A stretch of DNA of 28,750 nucleotides from NCBI GenBank assembly GCA_037045355.1, contig JBAOHO010000011.1, forward strand, positions 1 to 28,750. The letters run 5' to 3'. The notes beneath the pieces were generated by a model. The model saw only the letters and a program-made list of their open reading frames with translations, made no database searches and was not told where the DNA came from. This stretch comes from Candidatus Nanopelagicales bacterium (GTDB lineage Bacteria > Actinomycetota > Actinomycetes > S36-B12 > GCA-2699445). The position numbers and the translations under genes are program-made. Shown piece by piece: positions 1-7,931 of the stretch; the first letter of the stretch is position 1; every line of letters begins with the position of its first letter.

Positions 1-1
1 C

Positions 2-58
2 CTCGTGATTATGGCGAGCACGGTGAGTGCCGTTGTGGGTGGGCGGGGGGCGTACTGA
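2..58 (+). CDS. Possible C-terminal tail of a gene that starts outside the window
   Basis: A short open frame runs from the left edge to a TGA at 56-58. Its last residues are hydrophobic and end in GGRGAY, which could be the end of a membrane protein upstream of the polysaccharide locus. It is too short to identify, and another frame ending at 102 is also open, so this is only a suggestion. Confidence 0.25.
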   Translation, partial: LVIMASTVSAVVGGRGAY

Positions 59-87
59 GTGCGGGGGACTGCTCGTCGACCTCGGGC

Positions 88-93
88 AGGAGG
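88..93 (+). promoter_or_regulatory. Ribosome binding site AGGAGG that sets the first gene's start
   Basis: A full consensus Shine-Dalgarno AGGAGG lies five bases before a GTG at 99-101. No comparable site precedes the in-frame GTG at 27, and the ATG at 117 has only a poorly spaced AGGG. I therefore place the start of the Wzy/WaaL-like gene at 99. Confidence 0.6.
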
Positions 94-98
94 AATCG

Positions 99-1436
99 GT
101 GAGGTCGCGGAGGGCGATGACCACAGCGGGTCAGTACGAGTCGGCAACGGGCGATATCCTCCCGAACATGGCGGTCACGCAGGCTGATGGAGGGGCTGTC
201 GCACCTGCACCCTCGGGTGACCGCAGCGTGTGGCCGTTCGGCTTCTCGATTTCGCACATGATCGCCACCGGACTCTTCGTCTGGTGCCTACTGTCGACCA
301 CGGTTGAGGGCTTCAGCGCCTTCGGGGTGGATTTGTCACGGACGCGACAGTTGGCGACTGTGTACGCCGTAGCGCTCTTCGTCTTGTTCATGCGACCGTG
401 GCGCTATTGGACCCTCCCCGTCCGATGGGGTGTCGGAGTACTCGCGGCCATGATTGCGCTTGGCTTCAGCAGTTGGAGTTTGCGCGAAGGATCGCCGATC
501 GCGATCAACTACTGGATGCAGTGGTTGCTGCCGATGTCGTGCCTTGTACTCGCGCTTTCGGCCGATCCCCGGCTCCTGCGTCTTTGGCGGATGATCATCA
601 TCGGTTACGGCATCTTCATCGCTACCTACCAGGTCGTCGGATTGGCGTTCCTTCCGCCCGTCGACGTGAACATCTCGTGGAGCTTCTACGACTTTCGTTT
701 CATCAACGCTCCTTTGGCGCTGGTGATGTTGTTGGGCATGATCTTCGCGGCAACCGGCCGGACGCAGCGCGCATGGATCCGCACTGTCGTTGCCGCGGGC
801 CTGGGCATTTCGGTTGTCTTTGCGCAACACCGGAGCGTGTGGGCGGCGCTCCTCGTCGCCACGTGCCTGATCTTCGTGAGGTGGGTCGCCTCCGGGCGCC
901 GGCCCGGGCTCATCCCAGGGCCGCTGGTGGCTTTCGGTTTCATGCTGTTCGCCGCCGTTCTCCCACTTGTTTCGTCATGGTCGGTGTTACCCAGCGCGGA
1001 AGCGGCACCTGAGTCCGGAGCGGTGGCCGCCCCCTTCAGAGCGACCAGTACTCTCGGCTGGCGGCTCGAGATGTGGACCAGTCGGATGGAGGCCGATCGA
1101 ACACCCTTGGAGTGGGCCTTCGGGGGGGCATTCGGGCAGACGCCCGCGTGGGGCCCCGACAGCAACGTGATGGTTCCGGTCGTCAACTCGCACAACATGT
1201 ACGTGGACCTCATCACGATGCTTGGGATAGCCGGGGTGGCCGCCTTCCTGGCTCTCCTCTACGCCGCCTACGCATCGCACGCGCCACGACTTCGCTCCAC
1301 CATGCTCGCCCTTGCTGCATGCTTGACCTTCGGCCTGTTCTTCCAGTGGCCGCCAGTAGCCTGGTTGATTCTGGGTCTAGCGGTCGGCCAGACCCGGTCG
1401 CGGCCGTCTACCCCGGCTTCTGGCGTGATGAACTGA
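99..1436 (+). CDS. O-antigen ligase/polymerase-like membrane protein (Wzy/WaaL superfamily)
   Basis: This is a polytopic membrane protein of about 445 residues with roughly ten to twelve hydrophobic segments and a large extracytoplasmic loop in the second half. The loop is followed by a conserved NSHNMYVD stretch and a Gly-rich membrane segment, the usual signature of the O-antigen ligase/polymerase superfamily. Such proteins join lipid-linked oligosaccharide repeat units or transfer them to an acceptor outside the membrane. The first 50 residues are a polar cytoplasmic leader. The start at GTG 99 is supported by AGGAGG; a start at ATG 117 or 168 is possible. The gene ends tail-to-tail with a minus-strand methyltransferase, overlapping it by 29 bases. 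The sequence does not separate a polymerase from a ligase, and a second protein of this type lies at 14905-16164. Confidence 0.75.
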   Translation: MRSRRAMTTAGQYESATGDILPNMAVTQADGGAVAPAPSGDRSVWPFGFSISHMIATGLFVWCLLSTTVEGFSAFGVDLSRTRQLATVYAVALFVLFMRPWRYWTLPVRWGVGVLAAMIALGFSSWSLREGSPIAINYWMQWLLPMSCLVLALSADPRLLRLWRMIIIGYGIFIATYQVVGLAFLPPVDVNISWSFYDFRFINAPLALVMLLGMIFAATGRTQRAWIRTVVAAGLGISVVFAQHRSVWAALLVATCLIFVRWVASGRRPGLIPGPLVAFGFMLFAAVLPLVSSWSVLPSAEAAPESGAVAAPFRATSTLGWRLEMWTSRMEADRTPLEWAFGGAFGQTPAWGPDSNVMVPVVNSHNMYVDLITMLGIAGVAAFLALLYAAYASHAPRLRSTMLALAACLTFGLFFQWPPVAWLILGLAVGQTRSRPSTPASGVMN

Positions 1437-2226
1437 CACCTTCGGTTCCGGTGCGCAGGGCCAGCGAGTCGTCTCCTACGGCATGCGTGGTGTAGCCAGT
1501 CGCTGTGAGATGGGCCAGGAGTGCCTCTCGGCGCACGTCGCCGAAGTGCGCATGTTCGAAGAACACGACTGCGGGTCGCAACGTCTCAAGGGCGCTGTGT
1601 TGGAGGACCACATCGTCGTAGCCCTCTGTGTCCACGACGAGGATGTCGGGTGGCGGACACCCACTCTTGGACAGAACCTGAGGCAGGGGCATGCACGGGA
1701 CACTTTGCCGGAGAATGAGTCTGTCGATCGGGAGATCCCCGTTGTAGTACTTGGCGAGCCAGGCCGAGACGTGGTCACGAGAGCTTGAAGTGACACCGGT
1801 CGGTGCCCGGTAAGTCGGCCAATCGGCGGCGTACCGGGGTTGACAGTACTCCCAATGGGAGGGGTCGATGACGAAGAGGTCGAGACTCCCGGTCGGGCCG
1901 ATCGCCCCGTTGATGATGTCGATGTCTGGGTGCCCGGCGTAGGTGTCGCGGAGATGGGGGATGACAAGGTTCTGCGGCTCGATCAGGAGCAGTCGCGTAC
2001 GGTCCCAGTAACTCGTCACCACCGGGTTCACTGGATCGTTGTGTTGCCCGTCGTTTGCGCCGACCTGGACGATGGTGAGGTGACGCCTAGACGTTAGAAG
2101 CGATTCGCACGCGACTCGAAGGAGGAGAGGACCGTCAACGCCGCTGGGCGGATGCAGGGGGAACTGACCAGCGGCGCGCATCAGACGGTTTCGCGCCCTG
2201 CGGACGATCCCGGTTTCGCTTCCCAT
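1408..2226 (-). CDS. FkbM-family SAM-dependent methyltransferase
   Basis: The protein has 272 residues. It carries a SAM-binding motif I (VQVGANDGQ, about residues 53-61), an acidic strand-2 end (LIEPQN) and the FkbM-type DTEGYDDVVL motif near residue 200. FkbM enzymes are O-methyltransferases that often decorate sugars in surface polysaccharide clusters, and the context fits that role, although the acceptor is unknown. The ATG at 2226 is preceded by GGAGG five bases upstream, and a TAGAGT -10-like hexamer lies at 2271-2276 on the same strand, giving a conventional short leader. The gene stands alone on the minus strand between two plus-strand polysaccharide genes. Its 3' end overlaps the Wzy/WaaL-like gene by 29 bases. 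Confidence 0.8.
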   Translation of the reverse strand: MGSETGIVRRARNRLMRAAGQFPLHPPSGVDGPLLLRVACESLLTSRRHLTIVQVGANDGQHNDPVNPVVTSYWDRTRLLLIEPQNLVIPHLRDTYAGHPDIDIINGAIGPTGSLDLFVIDPSHWEYCQPRYAADWPTYRAPTGVTSSSRDHVSAWLAKYYNGDLPIDRLILRQSVPCMPLPQVLSKSGCPPPDILVVDTEGYDDVVLQHSALETLRPAVVFFEHAHFGDVRREALLAHLTATGYTTHAVGDDSLALRTGTEGVSSSRQKPG

Positions 2227-2318
2227 CCGGTCCTCCGTCTGAACCGCGCCTCCTCGGTACTTCGGGTCCGACTCTACTGGTGGCGTTCGTTGTGACGATC
2301 GGCCTGTAGACGATTGGG

Positions 2319-2324
2319 TACTGT
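2319..2324 (+). promoter_or_regulatory. -10 element TACTGT of a leaderless promoter
   Basis: TACTGT is followed by exactly six bases and then the GTG start at 2331, so transcription would start at or next to the start codon. No Shine-Dalgarno precedes that GTG. This would be the promoter of the glycosyltransferase operon 2331-7656. Confidence 0.55.
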
Positions 2325-2330
2325 CGTCTG

Positions 2331-3446
2331 GTGACCCCAGCCCCTCCCAGGATCGCGATCGTCACGCCTGTGAGCGATGTCAGGCACGCGACCCTTCAGA
2401 TCGAGGCGGCCAGGTTGAACGGTCATACTGCTTTCGTTGTACCGGGCGGGGGAGCGACGAGTTGGCCTCTCGATGTGGAGCGGCATGAGTTGAAGTCGTT
2501 CGGAAACTCCCACAGCCGACAGTGGATGGTGGGCCTCGGAACCGTATTGGACGGTATTCAGCCGGATCTCATCCACATCGCCAACGAACCTTGGGCCTTC
2601 ACGACGTTGAGGGCCCTGCGCACAGGTCTGCCCGTTGTCGTACACGGGGGTGAGAGCCTGTACCGTGAGGCCCCGCTGAGATACCGGCTCAGGCGAGGGA
2701 ACACGTCCCGTCGTTTGAGGCAGTTGGCCGGGTATGTCAACTGGGGGACGACTGGTCTGCGGGCCGCCGAGGATGCGGGGTTGCCAGGTGATGTACCGAA
2801 GGCCGTGATACCGGGCTCACCGCCCGATCCGGGCGTGTTCTCCTATCAGCCGCTGCGGCCGCTGGGAGATCGTTTGCGGGTGGTCGCCGTCGGTCGCTTG
2901 GTGGCTGCCAAGGGGATCGACTGTCTCCTTGAAGCCGCCGCTGATCCCAGCCGCCGACAGCGCATCGACCTGACAGTGGTTGGTGACGGTCCATATGCGC
3001 AGAATCTTCGGACCAAAGCGGCCGCGCTCGGCTTGGCAGTGAGATTCACAGGCGATCTGGATGCTGGGAGTGTGCACGAAGAACTCGTGAAGGCTGATGT
3101 TCTCGTCCAGCCGTCCTTGTCGACGCCCAGTTCCCGTGAGCAGTGGGGCCGCTCAGTGGTGGAGGCCATGATGACTGGGCGGCCTGTCATCACCTCGGAC
3201 TGCGGCGAACTACCCCATCTCGTTCAGGATCGCGACTGCGTGTTTCCCCAAGGTGATTCGCCGGCTTTGGGGCGAGCGCTCGATGAGTTGATGGAGCAGC
3301 GGGCGCTGTTGACGATCCGAGCAGAGCGCGCTCGGCGGCGCGCTGAGGCCTTCCGACCGGATGTACTCTCCCATGAACTGGTCGCGCTCTGGAGGGCCGC
3401 ACTGGCCTACTGGCAACGCAGCCACGAAACGGCCACGAGTCCATGA
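2331..3446 (+). CDS. GT4-family glycosyltransferase (GT-B fold)
   Basis: The protein has 371 residues with two Rossmann-like domains. The N-terminal domain begins with a hydrophobic strand (RIAIVTPVSD). The C-terminal domain contains VVAVGRLVAAKGID at about residues 184-197 and the GT4 donor-binding region EQWGRSVVEAMMTGRPVI around residue 270, with the E-x7-E type acidic residues. GT4 enzymes are retaining transferases that use nucleotide-activated sugars. The specific sugar cannot be read from sequence. It starts the five-gene run on the plus strand, has a leaderless-type promoter, and its stop overlaps the next start as ATGA (3443-3446), which points to translational coupling. Confidence 0.85.
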   Translation: MTPAPPRIAIVTPVSDVRHATLQIEAARLNGHTAFVVPGGGATSWPLDVERHELKSFGNSHSRQWMVGLGTVLDGIQPDLIHIANEPWAFTTLRALRTGLPVVVHGGESLYREAPLRYRLRRGNTSRRLRQLAGYVNWGTTGLRAAEDAGLPGDVPKAVIPGSPPDPGVFSYQPLRPLGDRLRVVAVGRLVAAKGIDCLLEAAADPSRRQRIDLTVVGDGPYAQNLRTKAAALGLAVRFTGDLDAGSVHEELVKADVLVQPSLSTPSSREQWGRSVVEAMMTGRPVITSDCGELPHLVQDRDCVFPQGDSPALGRALDELMEQRALLTIRAERARRRAEAFRPDVLSHELVALWRAALAYWQRSHETATSP

Positions 3447-4558
3447 GGATTCTCGCCGTCCACGTGCAATATCAGCAACCAGGGGGCGAGGACGCCTCCT
3501 TGGAAGCGGAGACGCGGATGCTGAAGGCGCGAGGGCACACAGTCCGCAAACTGGTAATCCGCAGCGAGGACTTCGTTATGCGAGGACCCAGCCATCAACT
3601 CAAGGCGGCTGTACTCGGAGACGGGACTCTGCGCGCAACGATCCGCAGGGAGTTGGCCGTTTCGCCCGACGTGGTGTACCTGAACAATTGGTTTCCGTGG
3701 CTCGCGCCCCTGGTCGATGAACTCGCACGGGTCCCGATTCTCGCCGCCGTCAGGAACTATCGCATGTGGTGTATCAATGGACTCTTCTTCAGGGATGGTG
3801 CTGACTGCCACCTTTGCGCGGGAGGAAAGGAATGGCAAGGCGTGCGCCATGTCTGCTACCGCGGGGTTGGGGAGTCGATTGTGGCCGCCCAGGCCGTGAG
3901 GTCGGTGCGTCGGACACTGCAGGGGAACCCGCAGGTTCACTTCGCGGGCGTATCGAACCATGTTTGCGAGGTCCTGGTTCGCGCTGGCATTCCCGCGTCA
4001 CGGGTCCATGAGAAGCCCAACGTCGTGTTCCCCAGCCCACCTGTTGGGCCGGGGGGAGACGACGTGGTCTTCGTCGGACGCCTTGAACCGGAGAAGGGGC
4101 TCGGGCAGTTCCTCGACGCGACGCGCTCTTTGGGTTGTCGGCCGGTGGTCGTCGGCGCCGGCTCGATGGCGGGAATAGCTCGCGGAGTCGATTACCGTGG
4201 CGAGCTTGCGCACACTGAGGTACTCGAAATCCTTGGCCGCGCTCGGGTGACCGTCGTGCCTTCCCTGTGGCAGGAGCCGTTCGGGAGGGTCGCGGCGGAA
4301 AGCCTGGGGTGCGGCACGCCGATCATCGTGAGCGACGCCGGTGGGCTCAGGGGTATCGGGGACCCAGCGTGTTCCCAGGTTGTGCCGGCTGGCGACACAG
4401 GTGCCCTCGCGCTAGTGATCCAGGAAGCGATGTCGCGGCCCTACTGGGCCACGGAAGCCCGACAAGCGAGCCATCGTCGATTTCTGAGCCACTACTCACA
4501 GGAAGCCGTCGCTGGACGGCTCGAGTCCGCACTTCGCTCGGTACTATCAGCGGCCTGA
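3443..4558 (+). CDS. GT4-family glycosyltransferase with a Cys-rich N-domain insert
   Basis: The protein has 371 residues. The N-terminal domain starts MRILAVHVQYQQPGGED and contains a Cys cluster (CHLC, then CYRG about 20 residues later) of a kind seen in some actinobacterial GT4 transferases. This may bind metal or stabilise the fold. The C-terminal donor domain has VVFVGRLEPEKGL and the EPFGRVAAESLGCGTPII block with the conserved glutamates. The donor and acceptor sugars are not predictable. The ATG overlaps the stop of the preceding GT4 gene by four bases, so the two transferases are coupled and probably act on consecutive linkages of the same repeat unit. A 41-base gap follows, containing a new -10-like element. 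Confidence 0.85.
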   Translation: MRILAVHVQYQQPGGEDASLEAETRMLKARGHTVRKLVIRSEDFVMRGPSHQLKAAVLGDGTLRATIRRELAVSPDVVYLNNWFPWLAPLVDELARVPILAAVRNYRMWCINGLFFRDGADCHLCAGGKEWQGVRHVCYRGVGESIVAAQAVRSVRRTLQGNPQVHFAGVSNHVCEVLVRAGIPASRVHEKPNVVFPSPPVGPGGDDVVFVGRLEPEKGLGQFLDATRSLGCRPVVVGAGSMAGIARGVDYRGELAHTEVLEILGRARVTVVPSLWQEPFGRVAAESLGCGTPIIVSDAGGLRGIGDPACSQVVPAGDTGALALVIQEAMSRPYWATEARQASHRRFLSHYSQEAVAGRLESALRSVLSAA

Positions 4559-4587
4559 AGCTCTGATGTATCCCGACCGACCGACTC

Positions 4588-4593
4588 TAGACT
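4588..4593 (+). promoter_or_regulatory. -10 element TAGACT of a leaderless promoter
   Basis: TAGACT is followed by six bases and the ATG at 4600. The geometry is identical to the element before 2331, so this could be an internal promoter within the glycosyltransferase run. Confidence 0.55.
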
Positions 4594-4599
4594 TGCCAG

Positions 4600-5484
4600 A
4601 TGCATGACGCGTCATCGGAAGCGGGTCCGCGGCCCACCATTGCTGTGCTGATGGCCTGTCACAACCGGCGTGACGTATCACTGCACTGCGTCGGGCGCGT
4701 TCTCGAGCAGACTGTGAGCCGACAGGGTGCAGTGCGGATCTTCGTGACCGACGACGGATCGACGGATGGAACTGGCCAGGCGCTCGCCGCCCTCTCGCAC
4801 GCCGTCGAGGTCACGGCGGGCTCCGGCTCACTCTTCTGGGCATCGGGTATGGCTCAGGCTGAGCAACGCGCGCTACCGTGGTGTCCAGATCTGTTGCTGT
4901 GGCTCAACGACGACACCATCTTGGACAGCGACGCCCTTGAAAGACTGCTGCGGTGCCACGGGGACCACCCCGATGCCATCCTGGTCGGTGCCACTAGGGA
5001 TCCCACATCAGGCCGCGTCACCTACGGTGGCCGCGTCCGGACCAGCCGGTGGCATCCGCAACGATTCGCACATCTGCCAGCCAGCACGCGGATTCAGAAG
5101 GCTGACACTTTCAACGGGAACGTCGTCCTGATCCCCGCAGGTGTCCAGAGGCAGGTGGGTCTGATCGACGCGGCGTACCCGCATGGGTATGCGGACGACG
5201 ACTACGGACTGCGCGCCACCGAACTCGGGATACCGATTCTCCAGATTCCGGGCACAGTCGGGACATGCGCACGCAATCCGGTCGAAGAACAGGTCCGCGG
5301 CTTTGACGCCTGGCGACGCTCGCAGTCCAGGAAAGGATTGCCGTGGCGCGCACAGGCCCACTACTGGCGCCGACACGGCGGGAGGTTGTGGGTTCCGTTC
5401 TTCCTGGGACAACAGGTGCGGATGCTGCTTCCGGTGCATCGACGGGACCCGGGGCGAACTGATGTCGGGAACGGGGCGAATTGA
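4600..5484 (+). CDS. GT2-family glycosyltransferase (GT-A fold)
   Basis: The protein has 294 residues. It shows the GT-A nucleotide-sugar signature: an N-terminal strand (IAVLMACHNRRD), the DDGSTDGT motif at 51-58, the metal-binding LNDDT at 102-106 in the DXD position, a GNVVLIP strand at 173-179 and the acceptor-side ADDDYGLRA at 198-206. This arrangement resembles inverting rhamnosyl- and galactofuranosyl-type GT2 enzymes, though the sugar is unproven. The ATG start lacks a Shine-Dalgarno but follows a -10 hexamer by six bases, so the transcript is probably leaderless. The stop overlaps the TTG start of the flippase gene (TTGA, 5481-5484). Confidence 0.85.
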   Translation: MHDASSEAGPRPTIAVLMACHNRRDVSLHCVGRVLEQTVSRQGAVRIFVTDDGSTDGTGQALAALSHAVEVTAGSGSLFWASGMAQAEQRALPWCPDLLLWLNDDTILDSDALERLLRCHGDHPDAILVGATRDPTSGRVTYGGRVRTSRWHPQRFAHLPASTRIQKADTFNGNVVLIPAGVQRQVGLIDAAYPHGYADDDYGLRATELGIPILQIPGTVGTCARNPVEEQVRGFDAWRRSQSRKGLPWRAQAHYWRRHGGRLWVPFFLGQQVRMLLPVHRRDPGRTDVGNGAN

Positions 5485-6911
5485 AGAAGTCTCGTCGGAT
5501 CGTTGCACGCCAGGTGTCCATGGTGTGGGTTGCACAGATCCTCACAATGGGCATGCAACTGGTGTATGCGGGCGTGACGAGCCGCGCGATCGGGCCGGCC
5601 GGGTTCGGTTCTTTCGCGGTTGCGCTTGCAGCGACTGGACTGGGCGGGATCCTGGCAAGTTCGGGACTGGCGAACGCGGCCGCTCGGAGGACGGGCGACG
5701 ACATCTCCGGTGACCGAGCCATCGTCACCGCGGCGGCGTTGGCCGGGCTGCTGGTGGCCCTCGTTTTCGCACTGGGTGCCCCCCTGTGGGCCCGCTTATG
5801 GGGGAATCCGGATGCAACGCCACTGATTCGCGCCCTCTGTATCGGACTCGCTGTCGGCAGTTATGGAGGTGTCCTCGCGGGGATCGCCAGGCGGCTTGGT
5901 CGGATAGGGATCTGGACGGCCGCGACCTTTGCATCTAGCGTCGTCGCGATGCTGCTGGGGGGTTGGGCCACCTACGCGACTCGGGAGGCATGGAGCCTGA
6001 CCGTCATGCCCGTCGCCCTCAGCGTGATCAGCAGCACCATCCTGCTGGTGGCGATGGGCCGAAGGGGAATACCCACCCGACGGCTGGGCACGGTGGGCCA
6101 TGACATCGCCTACGGAGCGAAGTCCCTTGGTTCCTCACTCCTGACCTACATCGCCTACGGACTCCCGATGTGGAGTATGAGCCGCTGGCTAGGCGCAAGC
6201 ACGCTGGGTTCGTGGAACCGCGCGGCGGTCGTGGGTCAGATTCCTCTCGAGAGCGCCTCGCGGGCAGCGGTGACCGTGATCTTCCCGAAATTCCGCTGGG
6301 ACAGGGCGGGTGGTGACCGTGTGCGTCGACGCTGGTCAGCGCTGATGGCCACCTCGGCAATCGTCGTGCTTCCTCTCACTGCACTTGTGGTGCCAGCGGT
6401 CCCGACGGTGACCCGCATTATCCTGGGCTCGCAATGGGCCGAAGCTGGTCTCATGGCGCAGTTCATCCTGATAGCCACCGCAGTGAATGTGCTCAACGCA
6501 TTGCTGGGGTCGGCGCTGGAGGCGTCCAACAATTTCCGCGCTGTCTGGATGAGCCAGATAGCTGTCATCGCGACCCTCACCGTCGCCTGTGTCCTGATGC
6601 TGGTCACTGGGCGCTGGGTAGCGGTTGCCGGCGGCTACGTCATCGCTGCACTCGTCAGTCAGGCTGTTCAAGTCGTTTGGTCCTCGAGGGGGCAGTTGCT
6701 TTCCTCGCGCAGCATCCTTCTGGGGTATACCGCGGCGGCAACTCTCAGCCTGATCATGCTAGGGATCGCGTCGGCGATCGTCGCCCTGGCTTCCTCCGAC
6801 GTCGTGCTCATCGGAATGCTTGTCCTGGTCGCAGTGAGTGCTTTACTCGCCCTTTTCGCGCTTCGAAACCACATTGAGCCGTTAGCCGTATTGGTCGGTG
6901 GACATGAGTGA
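5481..6911 (+). CDS. Wzx-like oligosaccharide flippase (MOP/polysaccharide-export family)
   Basis: This is a very hydrophobic 476-residue protein with about 12-14 membrane segments, the size and topology of Wzx/MOP-superfamily flippases. These move undecaprenyl-diphosphate-linked oligosaccharides across the cytoplasmic membrane. The N-terminus begins KKSRRIVARQ followed at once by the first membrane helix, as is usual for the family. The start is a TTG that overlaps the stop of the GT2 gene, with a purine-rich GGGGCGAA just upstream; translation is probably coupled. Its 3' end overlaps the next gene by about eight bases. It is the only flippase candidate in the window and marks the locus as Wzx/Wzy-type rather than ABC-transporter-type. 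Confidence 0.8.
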   Translation: MKKSRRIVARQVSMVWVAQILTMGMQLVYAGVTSRAIGPAGFGSFAVALAATGLGGILASSGLANAAARRTGDDISGDRAIVTAAALAGLLVALVFALGAPLWARLWGNPDATPLIRALCIGLAVGSYGGVLAGIARRLGRIGIWTAATFASSVVAMLLGGWATYATREAWSLTVMPVALSVISSTILLVAMGRRGIPTRRLGTVGHDIAYGAKSLGSSLLTYIAYGLPMWSMSRWLGASTLGSWNRAAVVGQIPLESASRAAVTVIFPKFRWDRAGGDRVRRRWSALMATSAIVVLPLTALVVPAVPTVTRIILGSQWAEAGLMAQFILIATAVNVLNALLGSALEASNNFRAVWMSQIAVIATLTVACVLMLVTGRWVAVAGGYVIAALVSQAVQVVWSSRGQLLSSRSILLGYTAAATLSLIMLGIASAIVALASSDVVLIGMLVLVAVSALLALFALRNHIEPLAVLVGGHE

Positions 6912-7656
6912 CGGGAATCCGGTCGTCACCCGTGCCCCGGGACTCAGGCGGCTTGACCAGTTGCGCAGCATATCCACCGGATTGCTTGAGCTGAGCAGGA
7001 CACCTCCCTGCGGGCAGGCGACGATCTGGCTGGGAGACTCACACACCCGCTTCAACCTCGGCCATCCTCAAAGGGAGGGCCGGTTCGTACGGCTCTCCGA
7101 TGCCGACTTCGTGTGGTCTATAGGACCACGGCTTATGTACTCGGTAGCGCGGCGCGGCTGGCCCGCGGATGTGCGAATGGGGGCAGCGTTTGTGCGCAGG
7201 GCAAGTCGCAGACTGAAACTTCACATCTGCGCAGTACTCGGCGAAATCGACGTGAGAGTCTTCCTCGGTGAGCGCTACGCCACCGGGACCCTCGACTTGT
7301 CCTTTGTCGCCGCATACGTGGAGCAGTGCGTTGAGTTGGCCCGCATTGTGCACGCGACCCCAGTGGTTGTCGTGCCAGTACCGCCGTGCGGTGAGCCTGA
7401 CCCGCAGCACGAGTACCCACGCAACTGCAATCTTGAGGAGCGAGTGGCCGCCCACCAACAGCTTCGCCGAGCTCTTCAAGAGTCGACACATTCCCGTGGA
7501 GTGCTGCTGTTCGATCCCACGTCTAGACTGGTACTACCGTCGGGCGCACTCAGGCCATCCCTGACAGATGACTGCCTTCACCTGAATCCGCTCGGTTCTG
7601 ACATCTTCACCGCGGAGTGGACAGCGTTCAATTCATCAGCGGGTGAGACTCCTTGA
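6904..7656 (+). CDS. SGNH/GDSL-hydrolase-like protein, possible sugar acyl-modifying enzyme
   Basis: The protein has 250 residues from the ATG at 6904; an in-frame GTG at 6898 is an alternative. I see GDSH at 44-47 (block I, serine nucleophile), GEIDVR at 113-118 in the oxyanion-hole position, and a C-terminal DxxH (D223, H226) before LN. These match the SGNH superfamily, which contains esterases and O-acetyl-modifying enzymes. There is no signal peptide, so it would act in the cytoplasm. Its place at the end of the glycosyltransferase-flippase operon suggests that it edits the sugar repeat unit, but the substrate is inference. The start lies inside the end of the flippase gene (eight-base overlap). 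Confidence 0.65.
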   Translation: MSDGNPVVTRAPGLRRLDQLRSISTGLLELSRTPPCGQATIWLGDSHTRFNLGHPQREGRFVRLSDADFVWSIGPRLMYSVARRGWPADVRMGAAFVRRASRRLKLHICAVLGEIDVRVFLGERYATGTLDLSFVAAYVEQCVELARIVHATPVVVVPVPPCGEPDPQHEYPRNCNLEERVAAHQQLRRALQESTHSRGVLLFDPTSRLVLPSGALRPSLTDDCLHLNPLGSDIFTAEWTAFNSSAGETP

Positions 7657-7769
7657 TCCGTGCGCTTGGGAATCGGGGCAACGGCATGAGCCACGGCCGT
7701 GGGGCAGACGGCCCGCTCCGGTCGCTGTATGTCGTGGATCATGAGGTTGTTGACAGCGTGCCGGGTTGA
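7653..7769 (+). CDS. Short 38-residue frame coupled to the upstream operon, possibly a truncated gene start
   Basis: A TTG overlaps the stop of the SGNH-like gene (TTGA) with GGTGAG upstream, the same junction style used between the GT2 and flippase genes. The frame reads for 38 codons, including SLYVVDHEVVDSVPG, and stops at 7767-7769, right where IS-like sequence begins. It may be the 5' remnant of a sixth operon gene cut by the insertion. It could also be chance, since no family is recognisable. Confidence 0.3.
   Translation: MIRALGNRGNGMSHGRGADGPLRSLYVVDHEVVDSVPG
7695..7713. terminator. Weak hairpin after the glycosyltransferase operon
   Basis: GGCCGT at 7695-7700 pairs with ACGGCC at 7708-7713 around a 7-base loop. 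There is no T-tract, so this is at most a weak or Rho-assisted terminator. Confidence 0.25.
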
Positions 7770-7777
7770 AAGACGGA

Positions 7778-7830
7778 AGGACCTCCGCTGATCTCGGAGG
7801 TGTTCAGATCACTTACACAGGGGAGGTCCT
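7778..7830 (+). repeat. Nested inverted repeats at the left end of an IS-like remnant
   Basis: AGGACCTCC at 7778-7786 is perfectly complementary to GGAGGTCCT at 7822-7830. An inner copy, CGGAGGT at 7795-7801, pairs with ACCTCCG at 7781-7787 around a 7-base loop. The two pairings are mutually exclusive. The structure lies just before the transposase-like coding remnant and could be part of the element's end or a translational switch that hides GGGAGG (7821-7826), which would be the Shine-Dalgarno. Confidence 0.45.
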
Positions 7831-7833
7831 CGG

Positions 7834-7931
7834 GTTCACCGTAACGCGCCGTTGAATGTCCGTGGTCGGAAATCCTGGTTGAGCGTGTGTGGGGGCCGGT
7901 GAGACATGCGACCAAGGAGGTGGGTCAGATT
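7834..7931 (+). pseudogene. Remnant of the N-terminus of an IS481-like transposase
   Basis: Translation from 7834 gives VHRNAPLNVRGRK. A +1 shift near 7872 then gives ILVERVWGPVRHATKEVGQI. This matches the N-terminal helix-turn-helix start typical of IS481-family transposases (HRNAPL...GR..LVERV...P..H.A.E.G). Only about 32 codons remain; the catalytic DDE domain and right end are missing. The remnant runs straight into the 3' end of the minus-strand glycosyltransferase gene, suggesting an insertion followed by deletion. The family assignment rests on the short conserved stretch alone. Confidence 0.5.
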
